Both the position numbers and the translations under genes were made by a program. Of a stretch of 64,000 nt of DNA, positions 1-9,359 are shown piece after piece. Position 1 is the first letter of the stretch; each line of letters starts with the position of its first letter. The notes below the pieces were generated by a model that worked only from the letters and a program-made list of their open reading frames with translations, had not been told where the DNA came from and did no database searches. Origin of the DNA: Tissierella sp. MB52-C2 (lineage in GTDB: Bacteria; Bacillota; Clostridia; Tissierellales; Tissierellaceae); the NCBI RefSeq assembly GCF_030931715.1, contig NZ_CP133261.1:372001-436000 (forward strand), in the 5' to 3' direction.

Positions 1-177
1 ATGGCAATATTATTAGGAGGCCATGTACGGACAGGATTGGAAGATACAGTATTATATGATAAAGGGATATTGGCTACTAATCAAATGTTAGTAGAAAGGA
101 TAGTGCGAATTGCAAAAGAATTAGGTAGAGAAATTGCAACACCAGATGAGGCAAGAAAAATATTAGGTATAGAATAA
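1..177 (+). CDS. BKACE-family (3-keto-5-aminohexanoate cleavage-like) enzyme, C-terminal end only
   Basis: The open frame runs in from the left edge and ends at a TAA pair, giving the last 58 residues. The motif [10 protein letters not shown], followed by [19 protein letters not shown], is the characteristic C-terminal signature of the beta-keto acid cleavage enzyme (BKACE, formerly DUF849) family, zinc enzymes that condense a beta-keto acid with acetyl-CoA. The best known member, Kce, acts in lysine fermentation. The ATG at base 1 is almost certainly an internal methionine because the family is about 270-300 residues long. A DUF3870 gene follows, a common neighbour of BKACE genes. The substrate cannot be told from this fragment; Kce itself is plausible in an amino-acid fermenter. 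Confidence 0.8.
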   Translation: MAILLGGHVRTGLEDTVLYDKGILATNQMLVERIVRIAKELGREIATPDEARKILGIE

Positions 178-184
178 TAAGAAG

Positions 185-212
185 AAGGCTGCGTTAATAT
201 ACGTAGCCTTTT
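185..212 (+). terminator. Hairpin terminator after BKACE gene
   Basis: Nine-bp stem (AAGGCTGCG with CGTAGCCTT, one G-U pair) around an 8-nt loop, followed by a short T run. It lies between the BKACE stop and the DUF3870 gene and may be only a partial terminator since the next gene starts 28 bases later. Confidence 0.55.
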
Positions 213-239
213 GAAGAGTATATAGAAAGGATGTATAGA

Positions 240-593
240 ATGAGAGAAATAAAAGAATTTGGGGCAGATACCGTATATTTTGTTCATTATTCTAAACTTC
301 CAGAAGATATTTCTGCCACTTATGTACACAAAGTAGTGGGAGTTGGCTTCCTGATAAATGTAAAAACAGGAATTATTGAAGATATTATGGTAACATTAAT
401 TTCAGATTTATGTAAGGAGTTCTTAGCATATCTAATAGTAGGACACAATATCGATAGAGATGGAATAGATGAAATTATTGAGAGGATTGATAATCGGTTC
501 TTTGGTTATTCACAAAAAGCTGTTATGGTATGTATCAGAGGAATATATGCTAGATACACACAATGGAAGGAGAAGAATAAGAAAGTTAACTAA
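240..593 (+). CDS. DUF3870 domain protein
   Basis: A small cytoplasmic protein of 117 residues with the DUF3870 pattern: VGVGFLINVKTGIIEDI near the middle, a VGHN segment and the C-terminal SQKAVMVCIRGIYARY block. The function of the family is not established; it recurs beside BKACE, amino-acid and beta-keto acid metabolism genes, which matches the gene to its left. I prefer the ATG at 240 over the one at 231, because the ribosome binding site AGAAAGG (224-230) touches 231 directly but sits nine bases from 240. No membrane segment or cofactor motif is visible. Transcription probably continues from the BKACE operon, ending at the hairpin at 623-660. Confidence 0.75.
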   Translation: MREIKEFGADTVYFVHYSKLPEDISATYVHKVVGVGFLINVKTGIIEDIMVTLISDLCKEFLAYLIVGHNIDRDGIDEIIERIDNRFFGYSQKAVMVCIRGIYARYTQWKEKNKKVN

Positions 594-622
594 TGATTAG
601 AAGAATAAATATTTTAAGATTT

Positions 623-660
623 AATACTAATGAATGATAAACCTCATTAGTATTATTTTC
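623..660 (+). terminator. Terminator ending the BKACE/DUF3870 operon
   Basis: Perfect 11-bp stem AATACTAATGA / TCATTAGTATT with a 10-nt loop and a T-rich tail. It separates this operon from the promoter of the methylmalonyl-CoA operon. Confidence 0.7.
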
Positions 661-770
661 TATGGAGGTTTTTAGATATATATTTCACATATTTCATTGA
701 GAGAATTCATACATATTTATACTAATAAATGCAATATTCCATTCATTTTCAAAATATATTGAAATATATG

Positions 771-800
771 TTGCAAAAAACACCCAGTTATTACTATAAT
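771..800 (+). promoter_or_regulatory. Putative sigma-A promoter of the methylmalonyl-CoA operon
   Basis: TTGCAA at 771-776 and TATAAT at 795-800 with an 18-bp spacer, 58 bases upstream of the mutase start. This predicts a leader of about 50 nt; no cobalamin riboswitch is visible in it. Confidence 0.55.
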
Positions 801-857
801 AGACTTAGGTAGAACTTTTTAGAAAGACCATAAGTTACCATAATAGGAGGTAAGAAA

Positions 858-2537
858 ATGTTTGATAATAAAAAGATCGATGAAATTAAATCCTCGGTTG
901 ATCAATGGGAAAAAGAAGTGGTAGAGAAGTCTATAGCCAGATTTCCAGAAAGGAAAGAAACGTTTACAACAGGATCAAATATAGAAGTAGATAGGCTATA
1001 TACTCCTGTTAATGTGGAGGAAATGAATTATAATGAAGATTTAGGTCTTCCAGGAGAATATCCATTTACTAGAGGTGTTCAATCTACCATGTATAGGGGT
1101 AGACTTTGGACAATGAGACAATATGCTGGATTTGCATCGGCAGAAGAGTCAAATGGAAGATATAAATATCTTTTGGAGCAAGGACAAACTGGGCTTAGTG
1201 TTGCCTTTGACTTACCTACACAAATAGGATATGATTCAGATGATGGTTTATCTGAAGGAGAAGTTGGTAAGGTTGGAGTAGCCATAGACTCATTAAGAGA
1301 TATGGAAACTTTATTTGATGGTATACCTTTAGATAAAGTAAGTACATCAATGACTATAAATGCCCCTGCATCTGTTTTATTGGCAATGTATATTGCTGTT
1401 GCAGAAAAACAAGGTGTATCAAAAGAAAAATTGAGAGGGACTATTCAAAATGATATTTTAAAGGAATACATAGCAAGAGGCACTTATATATTCCCACCTG
1501 AACCATCTATGAGATTAATAACAAATATATTTGAATATTGCTCAAAGGAAGTTCCAGGATGGAATACCATAAGTATTAGTGGATATCACATAAGAGAAGC
1601 GGGCTCTACTGCATCACAGGAAGTTGCGTTTACATTGGCTGACGGTATAGCTTATGTTGAAGCAGCTATTAAAGCAGGACTTGATGTAGATGATTTTGCA
1701 CCGAGATTATCATTTTTTTTCAATGCTCATAATGATTTACTAGAAGAAGTTGCTAAGTATAGAGCAGCGAGAAGACTTTGGGCTAAGATAATGAAGGAAA
1801 GATTTAATGCAAAGAATCCAAAATCAATGCAACTTAAATTCCATACTCAAACAGCAGGTTCTACCTTAACAGCTCAACAACCTGATAACAATATAATAAG
1901 AGTTACAATTCAAACATTAGCAGCAGTTCTTGGTGGAACTCAATCTCTTCATACAAATTCAAGGGATGAGGCACTGGCATTACCTACTGAAGATTCTGTT
2001 AGAATTGCTCTAAGAACTCAACAAATAGTAGCTCACGAATCAGGAGTAACAGAAACAATAGATCCCCTAGCAGGATCATATTATATAGAAAATTTAACTA
2101 ATAAAATAGAAGAAGAGGCTTTAAGATATATAGAAAGTATAGATGAATTAGGTGGAGCACCTAAGGCAATCGAAAAAGGATATATTCAAAAAGAAATCCA
2201 AAATGCTGCCTATAGATACCAAATGGAAGTAGAATCTTTAGATAGAATAGTTGTAGGAGTAAATAAGTTCAAAATTGAAGAAACAGATAAAAAAGAATTA
2301 TTAAAGGTAGATAAAACAGTAGAAATAAACCAAAAAGAAAAATTAAAAACTCTAAGAGCTGAAAGAAATAATGAAGAAGTAGAGAAGACTCTAAATATGT
2401 TAAAGGAAAAGGCACAAACTGAAGAAAACTTAATGCCATTTATTCTAGATGCAGTAAAAACATATGCAACTTTAGGTGAGATATGTAATGTATTAAGAGA
2501 AGTATTTGGAGAATATCAGCAATCAGTAATACTGTAA
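858..2537 (+). CDS. mcmA: Methylmalonyl-CoA mutase, catalytic (TIM-barrel) subunit
   Basis: A 559-residue protein matching the substrate-binding TIM-barrel half of methylmalonyl-CoA mutase, which isomerises succinyl-CoA and (R)-methylmalonyl-CoA through an adenosylcobalamin radical. Family blocks include [22 protein letters not shown], split here as [20 protein letters not shown] at about 75-93, [27 protein letters not shown] and [14 protein letters not shown]. The B12-binding domain is missing from its C-terminus and is encoded separately by the next gene, the split arrangement known from archaea and many Clostridia. AGGAGG lies eight bases before the ATG. It heads an operon with MeaB, epimerase and the sodium-pump decarboxylase, so the likely physiological direction is succinyl-CoA to propionyl-CoA, although the reverse is possible. 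Confidence 0.95.
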   Translation: MFDNKKIDEIKSSVDQWEKEVVEKSIARFPERKETFTTGSNIEVDRLYTPVNVEEMNYNEDLGLPGEYPFTRGVQSTMYRGRLWTMRQYAGFASAEESNGRYKYLLEQGQTGLSVAFDLPTQIGYDSDDGLSEGEVGKVGVAIDSLRDMETLFDGIPLDKVSTSMTINAPASVLLAMYIAVAEKQGVSKEKLRGTIQNDILKEYIARGTYIFPPEPSMRLITNIFEYCSKEVPGWNTISISGYHIREAGSTASQEVAFTLADGIAYVEAAIKAGLDVDDFAPRLSFFFNAHNDLLEEVAKYRAARRLWAKIMKERFNAKNPKSMQLKFHTQTAGSTLTAQQPDNNIIRVTIQTLAAVLGGTQSLHTNSRDEALALPTEDSVRIALRTQQIVAHESGVTETIDPLAGSYYIENLTNKIEEEALRYIESIDELGGAPKAIEKGYIQKEIQNAAYRYQMEVESLDRIVVGVNKFKIEETDKKELLKVDKTVEINQKEKLKTLRAERNNEEVEKTLNMLKEKAQTEENLMPFILDAVKTYATLGEICNVLREVFGEYQQSVIL

Positions 2538-2547
2538 ATATAGTGAA

Positions 2548-2700
2548 AAGTGAATAGTGGAAAGTTAATAGTTTTGAGTCAAGCTTTTAGATCTTTTAAT
2601 CTTTTTAACTATTCACTGGATGAACAAACTAAGCGATGTACACAAAATTGAAAACCACAATTTTGGTACTCTGCTTATATTAGTTATTAACTATTCACTA
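2548..2700. repeat. Intergenic GTGAATAGT/ACTATTCAC inverted repeat
   Basis: The gap between the two mutase subunits carries AAGTGAATAGT (2548-2558) and two inverted matches, AACTATTCACT at 2607-2617 and 2690-2700. Transcribed, it can fold into one of two alternative hairpins. The same word pair occurs again after meaB at 4065-4113. No T tail follows, so this is not a typical terminator; it may be an RNA processing or stability element, or a small mobile repeat. Confidence 0.6.
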
Positions 2701-2719
2701 AAAAATGGGAGGAATATAC

Positions 2720-3115
2720 ATGGATAAACCAATTAGAGTTTTAGTTGCAAAACCTGGGCTTGATGGACATGATAGAGGTGCGAAGGTAATAGCAAGGGCT
2801 TTAAGGGATGCAGGTATGGAAGTTATATATACTGGACTTAGACAAACTCCAGAACAAATAGTAGCTGCTGCAATTCAAGAAGACGTAGATGCAATAGGTA
2901 TGAGCATATTATCAGGAGCTCATAATCATTTATTTCCAAAGGTTGTTAATCTTTTAAAGGAACAAGGAGTAGACGATGTTCTAATAGTAGGTGGTGGAGT
3001 CATTCCAGAGGATGATATTCCTTTCCTAATAGAATCAGGTATAGAAGCAGTATTTACTCCTGGAACTCCAACAAAGGATGTAGTAGAATTTATCACAAAT
3101 AACCTTAAAAGGTAA
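2720..3115 (+). CDS. Methylmalonyl-CoA mutase, B12-binding subunit
   Basis: A 131-residue B12-binding (Rossmann-like) protein with the DxHxxG cobalamin signature in [15 protein letters not shown], where the histidine is the lower axial ligand, and the later GGGVIPEDD and [11 protein letters not shown] segments typical of the mutase small domain. It supplies the cofactor to the preceding catalytic subunit. The ATG at 2720 is preferred over 2705: GGGAGGAA lies just upstream of 2720, whereas 2705 would place that sequence inside the coding region. The gap to the first subunit (about 180 bp) is unusually long for subunits of one enzyme and is filled by an inverted repeat. MeaB follows after four bases. 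Confidence 0.93.
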   Translation: MDKPIRVLVAKPGLDGHDRGAKVIARALRDAGMEVIYTGLRQTPEQIVAAAIQEDVDAIGMSILSGAHNHLFPKVVNLLKEQGVDDVLIVGGGVIPEDDIPFLIESGIEAVFTPGTPTKDVVEFITNNLKR

Positions 3116-3119
3116 ATAG

Positions 3120-4073
3120 GTGGTGCTTTATTTGGATATTCAAGAAAGACTTTTAAAGGGAGATAAGAGAGCCTGTGCTAGACTTATTACTATGTTAGAA
3201 AATAATGATAAGGAAGCAATAGATATATTGAAGAAATTATACAATCATACAGGTAATGCTTATGTCATCGGTATAACTGGACCACCAGGTTCAGGAAAGT
3301 CTACTTTAACAGATAAACTGACTAAAGAACTTAGAAAACATAATAAGAAAGTAGGCATAATAGCCATAGACCCTACTAGCCCCTTTAGTGGTGGTGCCAT
3401 TCTGGGAGATAGAATTAGGATGAATGATCTTTCCCTAGACAAAGATGTATTCATAAGGAGCATGGGTACTAGAGGCTCCTTAGGTGGTATGTCGAACTCC
3501 ACCTGGGGTGCAGTAAAAGTATTAGATATTTTTGGATGCGACTATATTTTCATAGAGACAGTAGGCGTAGGTCAGTCAGAAGTAGATATAGTAAAAACAG
3601 CAGATACAGTACTTATGGTTATGGTACCTAATCTAGGTGATGATATTCAAGCCATAAAGGCAGGAATAATGGAGATAGCAGATGTGTTTGCCATAAATAA
3701 ATCTGATCTTGATGGTGCAGATAAGACTAAGGTTGAAATAGAAATGAACTTAGACTTAAATGAACATAATGACTACAGGCCGCCAGTAGTTAAGGTATCA
3801 GCTGGGCAAAATAAAGATATAGATATTTTACTGGAAAAGATTTTAGAACATAGAGATTACTTAGAGAAAGCAGACAAGCTAAAAGAAATAAGAACGAGAA
3901 ATAATAAGCTAGAACTATTAAAGATGGTAGAAGAAGATTTGATGAAGCTAATATTAGATAAGGCAGTAAAAGAAGACCTATTAGAAAATTTGGCAAAGAA
4001 GATTACATCAAAAGAAACAGACCCTTATACTGCTAAAGAGGAAATAACTCAGTTAATAACTAAAAGTGAATAG
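3120..4073 (+). CDS. meaB: MeaB-type GTPase, chaperone of methylmalonyl-CoA mutase
   Basis: A 317-residue G3E-family P-loop GTPase that guards methylmalonyl-CoA mutase, gating loading of adenosylcobalamin and protecting against inactivation. Visible motifs are the Walker A GPPGSGKST near residue 55-63, DPTSPFSGGAILGDRIRM (switch region), ETVGVGQSE and the NKSD guanine-specificity motif. The listed start is a GTG preceded by AAAAGG; a TTG at 3132 (start MDIQERLL) sits well behind AGGTGG and is an equal alternative. It is translationally close to the B12 subunit and upstream of the epimerase. The 3' end overlaps a GTGAATAGT repeat, which also supplies the stop codon. Confidence 0.93.
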   Translation: MVLYLDIQERLLKGDKRACARLITMLENNDKEAIDILKKLYNHTGNAYVIGITGPPGSGKSTLTDKLTKELRKHNKKVGIIAIDPTSPFSGGAILGDRIRMNDLSLDKDVFIRSMGTRGSLGGMSNSTWGAVKVLDIFGCDYIFIETVGVGQSEVDIVKTADTVLMVMVPNLGDDIQAIKAGIMEIADVFAINKSDLDGADKTKVEIEMNLDLNEHNDYRPPVVKVSAGQNKDIDILLEKILEHRDYLEKADKLKEIRTRNNKLELLKMVEEDLMKLILDKAVKEDLLENLAKKITSKETDPYTAKEEITQLITKSE

Positions 4074-4113
4074 TTACTAACTAAAAACTATTCATCATTC
4101 ATTATTCACTAAG
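4065..4113. repeat. Second copy of GTGAATAGT/ACTATTCA inverted repeat
   Basis: AGTGAATAGTT begins at 4065 and overlaps the meaB stop codon; AACTATTCA follows at 4086-4094 and ATTATTCACTA just after. It resembles the element at 2548-2700, so the same operon carries the repeat twice. Confidence 0.5.
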
Positions 4114-4129
4114 GAAAGGTGGTAATCAA

Positions 4130-4531
4130 ATGGTTGGTAAAGTTGATCATATAGGTATTGCTGTGAAAAATCTAGATGAAACTCTTAAATTTTATGAAGA
4201 TATATTAGGTATGAAATGTGTAGATAAGGAAGTAGTAGAGGAGCAAAAGGTAAAGGTTGCTTTTTTACCTATAGGGGATACTGAAGTAGAACTACTGGAA
4301 TCAACAGAAGAAGACGGTCCTATAGCTAAGTTTATTGAGAAAAAAGGTGAAGGAATTCAGCATATTGCCTATAAAGTAGATGATATAGAAAAATCAATAG
4401 AAGAATTAAAGGCAAAGGGTATTAGAATGATAGATGAAAAACCAAGATATGGTGCTGGTGGTGCTAAAATTGCGTTCTTACATCCAAAGTCAACTTTTGG
4501 AGTTCTTATAGAACTTTGTCAAAGAGATTAG
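4130..4531 (+). CDS. mce: Methylmalonyl-CoA epimerase
   Basis: A 133-residue vicinal-oxygen-chelate (glyoxalase-fold) protein that interconverts (S)- and (R)-methylmalonyl-CoA, linking the mutase to the decarboxylase. The metal-site motifs are [14 protein letters not shown] at the start (His), [13 protein letters not shown] in the middle (His) and FGVLIELCQ near the end (Glu), which is the order expected for Mce. Length is normal for the family. AAGGAAAGGTGG lies before the ATG. Position between meaB and mmdA supports the assignment over other VOC enzymes. Confidence 0.94.
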   Translation: MVGKVDHIGIAVKNLDETLKFYEDILGMKCVDKEVVEEQKVKVAFLPIGDTEVELLESTEEDGPIAKFIEKKGEGIQHIAYKVDDIEKSIEELKAKGIRMIDEKPRYGAGGAKIAFLHPKSTFGVLIELCQRD

Positions 4532-4555
4532 TCATTTTAAAAAAGGAGGGTAAAT

Positions 4556-6100
4556 ATGAAGGAGAAAATTGAAAGGCTCCTAGAAACTACTAAGAAAATA
4601 GAGCTTGGTGGTGGGGAGCAAAGAATTGAAAAGCATCATAAGTCAGGGAAGCTTACTGCTAGGGAAAGAATCAACCTATTATTCGATGAAGATAGCTTTG
4701 TTGAGGTTGATAAGTTTGTGGAGCATAGATGTACAAACTTTGGTATGGAAAAGGTAGAAGCACCTTCTGATGGTGTAGTAACTGGATATGGTACAGTAGA
4801 GGGAAGACTTGTATTTACTTATGCCCAAGATTTTACAGTAGTAGGTGGATCACTAGGAGAGATGCACGCTGCTAAGATTTGTAAAATTCAAGATATGGCA
4901 TTAAAAATGGGTGCACCAATTGTAGGATTCAATGACTCTGGTGGAGCAAGAATTCAAGAAGGTGTAGATGCACTATCAGGATATGGAAAGATATTTTATA
5001 GAAATACAATTGCATCAGGAGTTATACCACAAATATCAGTTATAATGGGACCTTCAGCAGGTGGAGCAGTTTATTCTCCAGCATTAACAGACTTTATATT
5101 TATGGTAGATAAAACTAGTATGATGTTTATAACAGGACCACAAGTAATTAAATCTGTTACTGGAGAAGAAGTAACTCAAGAAGAACTAGGTGGTGCAAGC
5201 ACACATAATAAAGTATCTGGAGTAGCTCACTTCATGGATAAAACAGAAGCAGAGTGTATAGAAAGAATAAAAGAGTTAATATCATTTTTACCTTCAAATA
5301 ACTTAGAAGAAGCACCGATGTATGCAATGGAAGATGAAATCAATAGGGTAGAAGAAAGATTAAATGAATTAGTTCCGGTTAATCCTAATAAGCCTTATAA
5401 TATGAAAGAAGTTATAAAGCTCATAGCAGACGGAGGATATTTCTTTGAAGTTCAAGAAAACTTTGCTCAAAATATAATAACTGGATATATAAGATTAAAT
5501 GGAAAGACCATAGGAGTAGTTGCTAATCAACCAAATGTATTGGCAGGATGTCTAGATATTAATGCATCGGATAAAGCAGGAAGATTTATAAGAACCTGCG
5601 ATGCCTTCAATATTCCATTACTTAATTTAGTAGATGTTCCAGGGTTTTTACCAGGAACAGCTCAAGAATATGGTGGGATAATAAGACATGGTGCAAAGAT
5701 GCTTTATGCTTATAGTGAGGCAACTGTACCAAAGGTTACACTAATAGTTAGAAAGGCTTATGGTGGAGCTTATCTTGCAATGTGCTCTAAGGACTTAGGA
5801 GCAGATCAAGTATTTGCATGGCCAAATGCAGAGATAGCAGTTATGGGACCAGAAGGGGCGGCAAATATCATATTTAAAAAGGATATTGAAAACTCAGATG
5901 ATCCAATAGCAACTAGACAAGAAAAAATAGCTGAATATAGAGATACTGTAGCTAATCCATATATAGCTGCTCAAAGAGGATTTGTAGATGATGTAATAGT
6001 TCCAAGCGTTACAAGACCAAGACTTATTTCTGCCTTTGATATGTTAGAATCAAAGAGAGAAAATAGACCTGCTAAAAAACATGGTAATATACCAGTATAG
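4556..6100 (+). CDS. mmdA: Methylmalonyl-CoA decarboxylase, alpha (carboxyltransferase) subunit
   Basis: A 514-residue acyl-CoA carboxyltransferase with the two crotonase-like halves of the biotin-dependent carboxylase family. The N-terminal half holds GKLTARERI and the [16 protein letters not shown] and [12 protein letters not shown] blocks that shape the acyl-CoA oxyanion holes; the C-terminal half holds [23 protein letters not shown] and the [11 protein letters not shown] block. It transfers the carboxyl group from methylmalonyl-CoA to biotin on MmdC. Propionyl-CoA carboxylase beta subunits look alike, but the downstream OadG- and OadB-like membrane genes and the absence of a biotin carboxylase show this is the decarboxylating sodium pump. 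Confidence 0.95.
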   Translation: MKEKIERLLETTKKIELGGGEQRIEKHHKSGKLTARERINLLFDEDSFVEVDKFVEHRCTNFGMEKVEAPSDGVVTGYGTVEGRLVFTYAQDFTVVGGSLGEMHAAKICKIQDMALKMGAPIVGFNDSGGARIQEGVDALSGYGKIFYRNTIASGVIPQISVIMGPSAGGAVYSPALTDFIFMVDKTSMMFITGPQVIKSVTGEEVTQEELGGASTHNKVSGVAHFMDKTEAECIERIKELISFLPSNNLEEAPMYAMEDEINRVEERLNELVPVNPNKPYNMKEVIKLIADGGYFFEVQENFAQNIITGYIRLNGKTIGVVANQPNVLAGCLDINASDKAGRFIRTCDAFNIPLLNLVDVPGFLPGTAQEYGGIIRHGAKMLYAYSEATVPKVTLIVRKAYGGAYLAMCSKDLGADQVFAWPNAEIAVMGPEGAANIIFKKDIENSDDPIATRQEKIAEYRDTVANPYIAAQRGFVDDVIVPSVTRPRLISAFDMLESKRENRPAKKHGNIPV

Positions 6101-6114
6101 AAGAGGTGAAATAA

Positions 6115-6495
6115 TTGGGTGAATATATTAATTTTGGAGATAGCATAGTAATTACAATATTTAGTATGGTGGTAGTATTTGTAGGACTAATTCTACTTGC
6201 AATGTTAATATCTGTTCTAAAGACCATTGGAGGTAAAGCGGATAAAGACGGAGTTGCTAAAGAAGCAGTTGCATCGGATAAGGTTGAAAAAACTGTAGCA
6301 AAGGAAAATATAAGCGAAGTAGAAAAAGACACTGTAGATGATGAAGAATTAGTTGCAGTTATAGCAGCGGCTGTAGCAGCAAGTTTAGGAGTTAGTATAC
6401 CAGAAGTAAATATAAAAAGTATAAAAAGAGTACCACAAAGAAATTTAGCTTGGTCTACAGCTAGTAGACAGGAGCAAATATACGGAAAACTATAA
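6115..6495 (+). CDS. mmdD: Methylmalonyl-CoA decarboxylase, delta subunit (OadG-like)
   Basis: A 126-residue single-pass membrane protein. One hydrophobic helix covers about residues 9-34, followed by a charged linker and a C-terminal segment (VAASLGVSIPEV, then PQRNLAWSTASRQEQIYGK) typical of OadG/MmdD subunits, which hold the decarboxylase complex together at the membrane. The start codon is TTG at 6115 behind AGAGGTGA. It sits between mmdA and the biotin-carrier gene, as in known sodium-pump decarboxylase operons. Confidence 0.88.
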   Translation: MGEYINFGDSIVITIFSMVVVFVGLILLAMLISVLKTIGGKADKDGVAKEAVASDKVEKTVAKENISEVEKDTVDDEELVAVIAAAVAASLGVSIPEVNIKSIKRVPQRNLAWSTASRQEQIYGKL

Positions 6496-6517
6496 AAAAT
6501 ATTAAGGGGGAGAAGTC

Positions 6518-6919
6518 ATGAGAAAGTTTATGATAAATGTTAACGGTAATTCTTATGAAGTTGAAGTTGAAGAAGTAGGAGTAAGTAACACATCACAAAG
6601 ACCAGTGGCATCATCAGCACCATCAGCATCATCAGCTCCAAAAACAGCACCAGCTCCTAAGGTTGCTCCAAAGGAAGAAAAGAAAGAAGTTGTGGTATCA
6701 GCAGGACAAGAGGTTGTAGAGGCACCAATGCCAGGAAATATTTGGAAAATAGAAGTTAAAGAAGGAGATACAGTTAAAGCAGGAGATATATTACTAATAC
6801 TTGAAGCAATGAAAATGGAAAATGAAATTTTAGCTCCAAGAGATGGGGTAGTTGCTAGTATAAATACTACACAAGGGGCCACTGTAAACACAGGAGATAA
6901 ATTAGTAGTATTAGACTAA
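6518..6919 (+). CDS. mmdC: Methylmalonyl-CoA decarboxylase, biotin carrier subunit
   Basis: A 133-residue biotin carboxyl carrier. The N-terminal 25 residues are followed by a Ser/Ala/Pro-rich flexible linker (about 28-58) and a biotinyl domain with the biotinylation motif EAMKMENEI, in which the lysine is modified. It shuttles the carboxyl group from MmdA in the cytoplasm to the membrane subunit MmdB. GGGGGAG lies before the ATG. The low-complexity linker uses repeated GCA/TCA codons, a normal feature of such carriers. Confidence 0.94.
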   Translation: MRKFMINVNGNSYEVEVEEVGVSNTSQRPVASSAPSASSAPKTAPAPKVAPKEEKKEVVVSAGQEVVEAPMPGNIWKIEVKEGDTVKAGDILLILEAMKMENEILAPRDGVVASINTTQGATVNTGDKLVVLD

Positions 6920-6946
6920 TTCCATTAAGAAAGGAAGGTAAATTTC

Positions 6947-8131
6947 ATGAACTTAGGACAGATATTGCTGGAATTTTTCCAGAGTACAGGAATTGCAGCC
7001 ATAACCTGGGGTCAGGCATTGATGCTTCTGGTATCCTGTATACTGTTATATTTAGCAATTGCTAAAGGGTTTGAGCCCTTATTACTTATCCCAATTGCCT
7101 TTGGTATGTTATTGGCAAATTTACCAGAAGCGGGGCTAATGGCACCACCAGTTGTACAAATTGCTCCAGATCCTATAACTGGAGAACTAGTCTCCACTAC
7201 CATAGAAAATGGAGGACTTTTATATTATTTATACCAAGGTGTTAAGTTAGGTATATATCCACCACTTATATTCCTTGGAGTAGGGGCTATGACAGACTTT
7301 GGACCTTTAATAGCAAATCCAAAGAGTATATTACTTGGTGCAGCAGCACAGTTTGGTATTTTTGCCACATTTATAGGGGCAACTTTATTAGGATTTACAG
7401 GACCAGAAGCAGCTAGTATCGGAATTATAGGTGGAGCAGATGGACCAACGGCTTTATTCTTAACATCTAAATTAGCACCCCACTTATTAGGGCCTATAGC
7501 GGTTGCAGCTTATTCATATATGGCTTTAGTACCGATTATTCAGCCGCCAATTATGAAGGCCTTAACAACTAAGACTGAGAGAGAAGTAGTAATGGGTCAA
7601 CTTAGAACTGTATCAAAAAAGGAAAAAGTAATTTTCCCTATTATGGTTACATTATTAGTTTCTTTATTATTACCATCAGCAGCATCTTTAGTAGGTATGC
7701 TAATGTTAGGAAATTTATTTAGAGAATCTTTAGTGGTAGATAGATTATCTAAGACGGCACAAAATGAAATGGTAAATATAGTTACTATATTCTTAGGTAC
7801 TACTGTAGGAGCTACAGCAAATGCAGAAACTTTCCTTACAGTAAGGACTCTAAGTATAATAGCTCTAGGACTTATAGCATTCTCCATAGGAACAGCAACT
7901 GGTGTAGTATTTGGTAAGATAATGTATAAGATATCAGGTGGAAAAATCAATCCACTTATAGGTTCTGCTGGAGTATCAGCAGTGCCGATGGCAGCTAGAG
8001 TATCACAAAAAGTAGGTCAAGAAGCTAATCCAAGAAATTTCCTATTAATGCATGCTATGGGACCAAACGTGGCAGGAGTAATAGGTTCAGCCATAGCAGC
8101 GGGGTTATTGCTGAATCTCTTTGGAGGCTAA
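6947..8131 (+). CDS. mmdB: Methylmalonyl-CoA decarboxylase, beta (Na+ pump) subunit
   Basis: A 394-residue polytopic membrane protein of the OadB/MmdB family, which decarboxylates carboxybiotin and couples this to sodium export. Visible features are many hydrophobic helices, the [15 protein letters not shown] block, [13 protein letters not shown] with the sodium-binding aspartate, and the ending [18 protein letters not shown]. Length is slightly above the shortest homologues. It ends the operon, with a long terminator directly after it. With mmdA, mmdD and mmdC it completes a four-subunit pump, so the cell can conserve energy from propionate formation. Confidence 0.95.
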   Translation: MNLGQILLEFFQSTGIAAITWGQALMLLVSCILLYLAIAKGFEPLLLIPIAFGMLLANLPEAGLMAPPVVQIAPDPITGELVSTTIENGGLLYYLYQGVKLGIYPPLIFLGVGAMTDFGPLIANPKSILLGAAAQFGIFATFIGATLLGFTGPEAASIGIIGGADGPTALFLTSKLAPHLLGPIAVAAYSYMALVPIIQPPIMKALTTKTEREVVMGQLRTVSKKEKVIFPIMVTLLVSLLLPSAASLVGMLMLGNLFRESLVVDRLSKTAQNEMVNIVTIFLGTTVGATANAETFLTVRTLSIIALGLIAFSIGTATGVVFGKIMYKISGGKINPLIGSAGVSAVPMAARVSQKVGQEANPRNFLLMHAMGPNVAGVIGSAIAAGLLLNLFGG

Positions 8132-8154
8132 AAATCAATTGATAATTATAAAAC

Positions 8155-8196
8155 AGGATTACAATAGAGACTTTCTCTATTGTAATCCTATTTATT
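8155..8196 (+). terminator. Strong terminator of the mmd operon
   Basis: Perfect 16-bp stem (8155-8170 with 8174-8189) closed by a 3-nt loop, followed by a T/A-rich tail. Confidence 0.85.
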
Positions 8197-8244
8197 ATTT
8201 ATATTTTTAATCTTAAAATTGTGAATCTTTAAAGGGGTGATTTT

Positions 8245-9207
8245 ATGTATGAAGGTTATATAACCGATGTAGAGGGTATCAAAGTAGGGCATAGTCAATC
8301 AGAAGAAGGCATGACAGGTTGTACTGTAATCATTTGTGAAAAAGGAGCTACTGGTGGTGTAGATGTAAGAGGATCAGCTCCTGGAACCCGGGAGACAGAT
8401 TTATTTAAGGCTGAAAAAATGGTAGATAAAGTTCATGGGTTAGTTTTGTCAGGTGGATCTGCCTTTGGACTAGATGCAGCATCAGGTGTTATGAAATATT
8501 TAGAAGAAAATGATATTGGCTTTGATGTGGGAGTGACTAGAGTTCCCATAGTAGCCTCTGCAGTAATATTTGATTTAAATATTGGAGACTATAGAATAAG
8601 ACCTGACTTTCAGATGGGCTATATGGCAGCAAAAAATGCGAATACATATGATAAACTACAAGGTAATATAGGATGCGGTATGGGTGCCACCATAGGAAAA
8701 ATATTGGGGACGGAAAATTCCATGAAATCGGGATTAGGTTCTGCCACTGTAAAATCAGGAAAATTAATAGTGTCAGCCTTAGTCTCTGTAAATAGCTTTG
8801 GTGATATATATGATTTTACCATTAATAAGCAAATAGCAGGCGTCTATGATTATAAAAATGAAAAGCTCCTTAACACAATAGAGATAATGAAGAGTACAAA
8901 TAAAGATTTAGGATTTAATATAGGCAATACTACCATAGGAGTAATAGCTACCAATGGAACTTTGACTAAGGCGGAGGGCAATAAAATAGCAGAAATGGCT
9001 CATAACGGCTTTGCAAGATCTATTAATCCAATCCACACTATGTTAGATGGAGATACAATATTTACCATGGCAACAAATGAAATAAGGGCGGATATAAATC
9101 TTTTAGGAACTTTAGCAGCAGAAGCAATGAGTAAGGCCATAACCAATGCCATAATGTTTGCAGAAAATTCTGGTGGATTAAAAGCCTATAAAAATATTTT
9201 TAACTAA
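8245..9207 (+). CDS. P1 family peptidase (DmpA/ArgJ fold)
   Basis: A 320-residue protein of the DmpA family, self-cleaving N-terminal nucleophile hydrolases that act as aminopeptidases or amidases on small peptides. Family blocks are VEGIKVGHSQ at the start, VDVRGSAPGTRETDL, VLSGGSAFGLDAASGV, GNIGCGMGATIGK and GNTTIGVIATNGTLTK. By analogy with ArgJ and DmpA, cleavage should occur before Thr229 in the GNTT segment, leaving Thr as nucleophile; DmpA itself uses Ser. No signal peptide, so it is cytoplasmic. It is a single-gene unit between a terminator and an ECF transporter gene. The natural substrate is unknown. Confidence 0.9.
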   Translation: MYEGYITDVEGIKVGHSQSEEGMTGCTVIICEKGATGGVDVRGSAPGTRETDLFKAEKMVDKVHGLVLSGGSAFGLDAASGVMKYLEENDIGFDVGVTRVPIVASAVIFDLNIGDYRIRPDFQMGYMAAKNANTYDKLQGNIGCGMGATIGKILGTENSMKSGLGSATVKSGKLIVSALVSVNSFGDIYDFTINKQIAGVYDYKNEKLLNTIEIMKSTNKDLGFNIGNTTIGVIATNGTLTKAEGNKIAEMAHNGFARSINPIHTMLDGDTIFTMATNEIRADINLLGTLAAEAMSKAITNAIMFAENSGGLKAYKNIFN

Positions 9208-9359
9208 TAATTAATTTTTATTGAATTAATATGAAAATACAATTATAATAATTGTATTAAATAGCCAATATCAAAATTGAATTGGACTGGATAAAAGTTA
9301 AATTGAATATTAAATCGACTGGTATCCAAAATAATAGGAACTAGAGCGGAGGGATTTTA

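Noticed and set aside
6553-6891. 112-codon frame opposite mmdC
   Set aside because: Shadow of the repetitive Ala/Pro/Lys linker on the other strand; the sense gene is certain.
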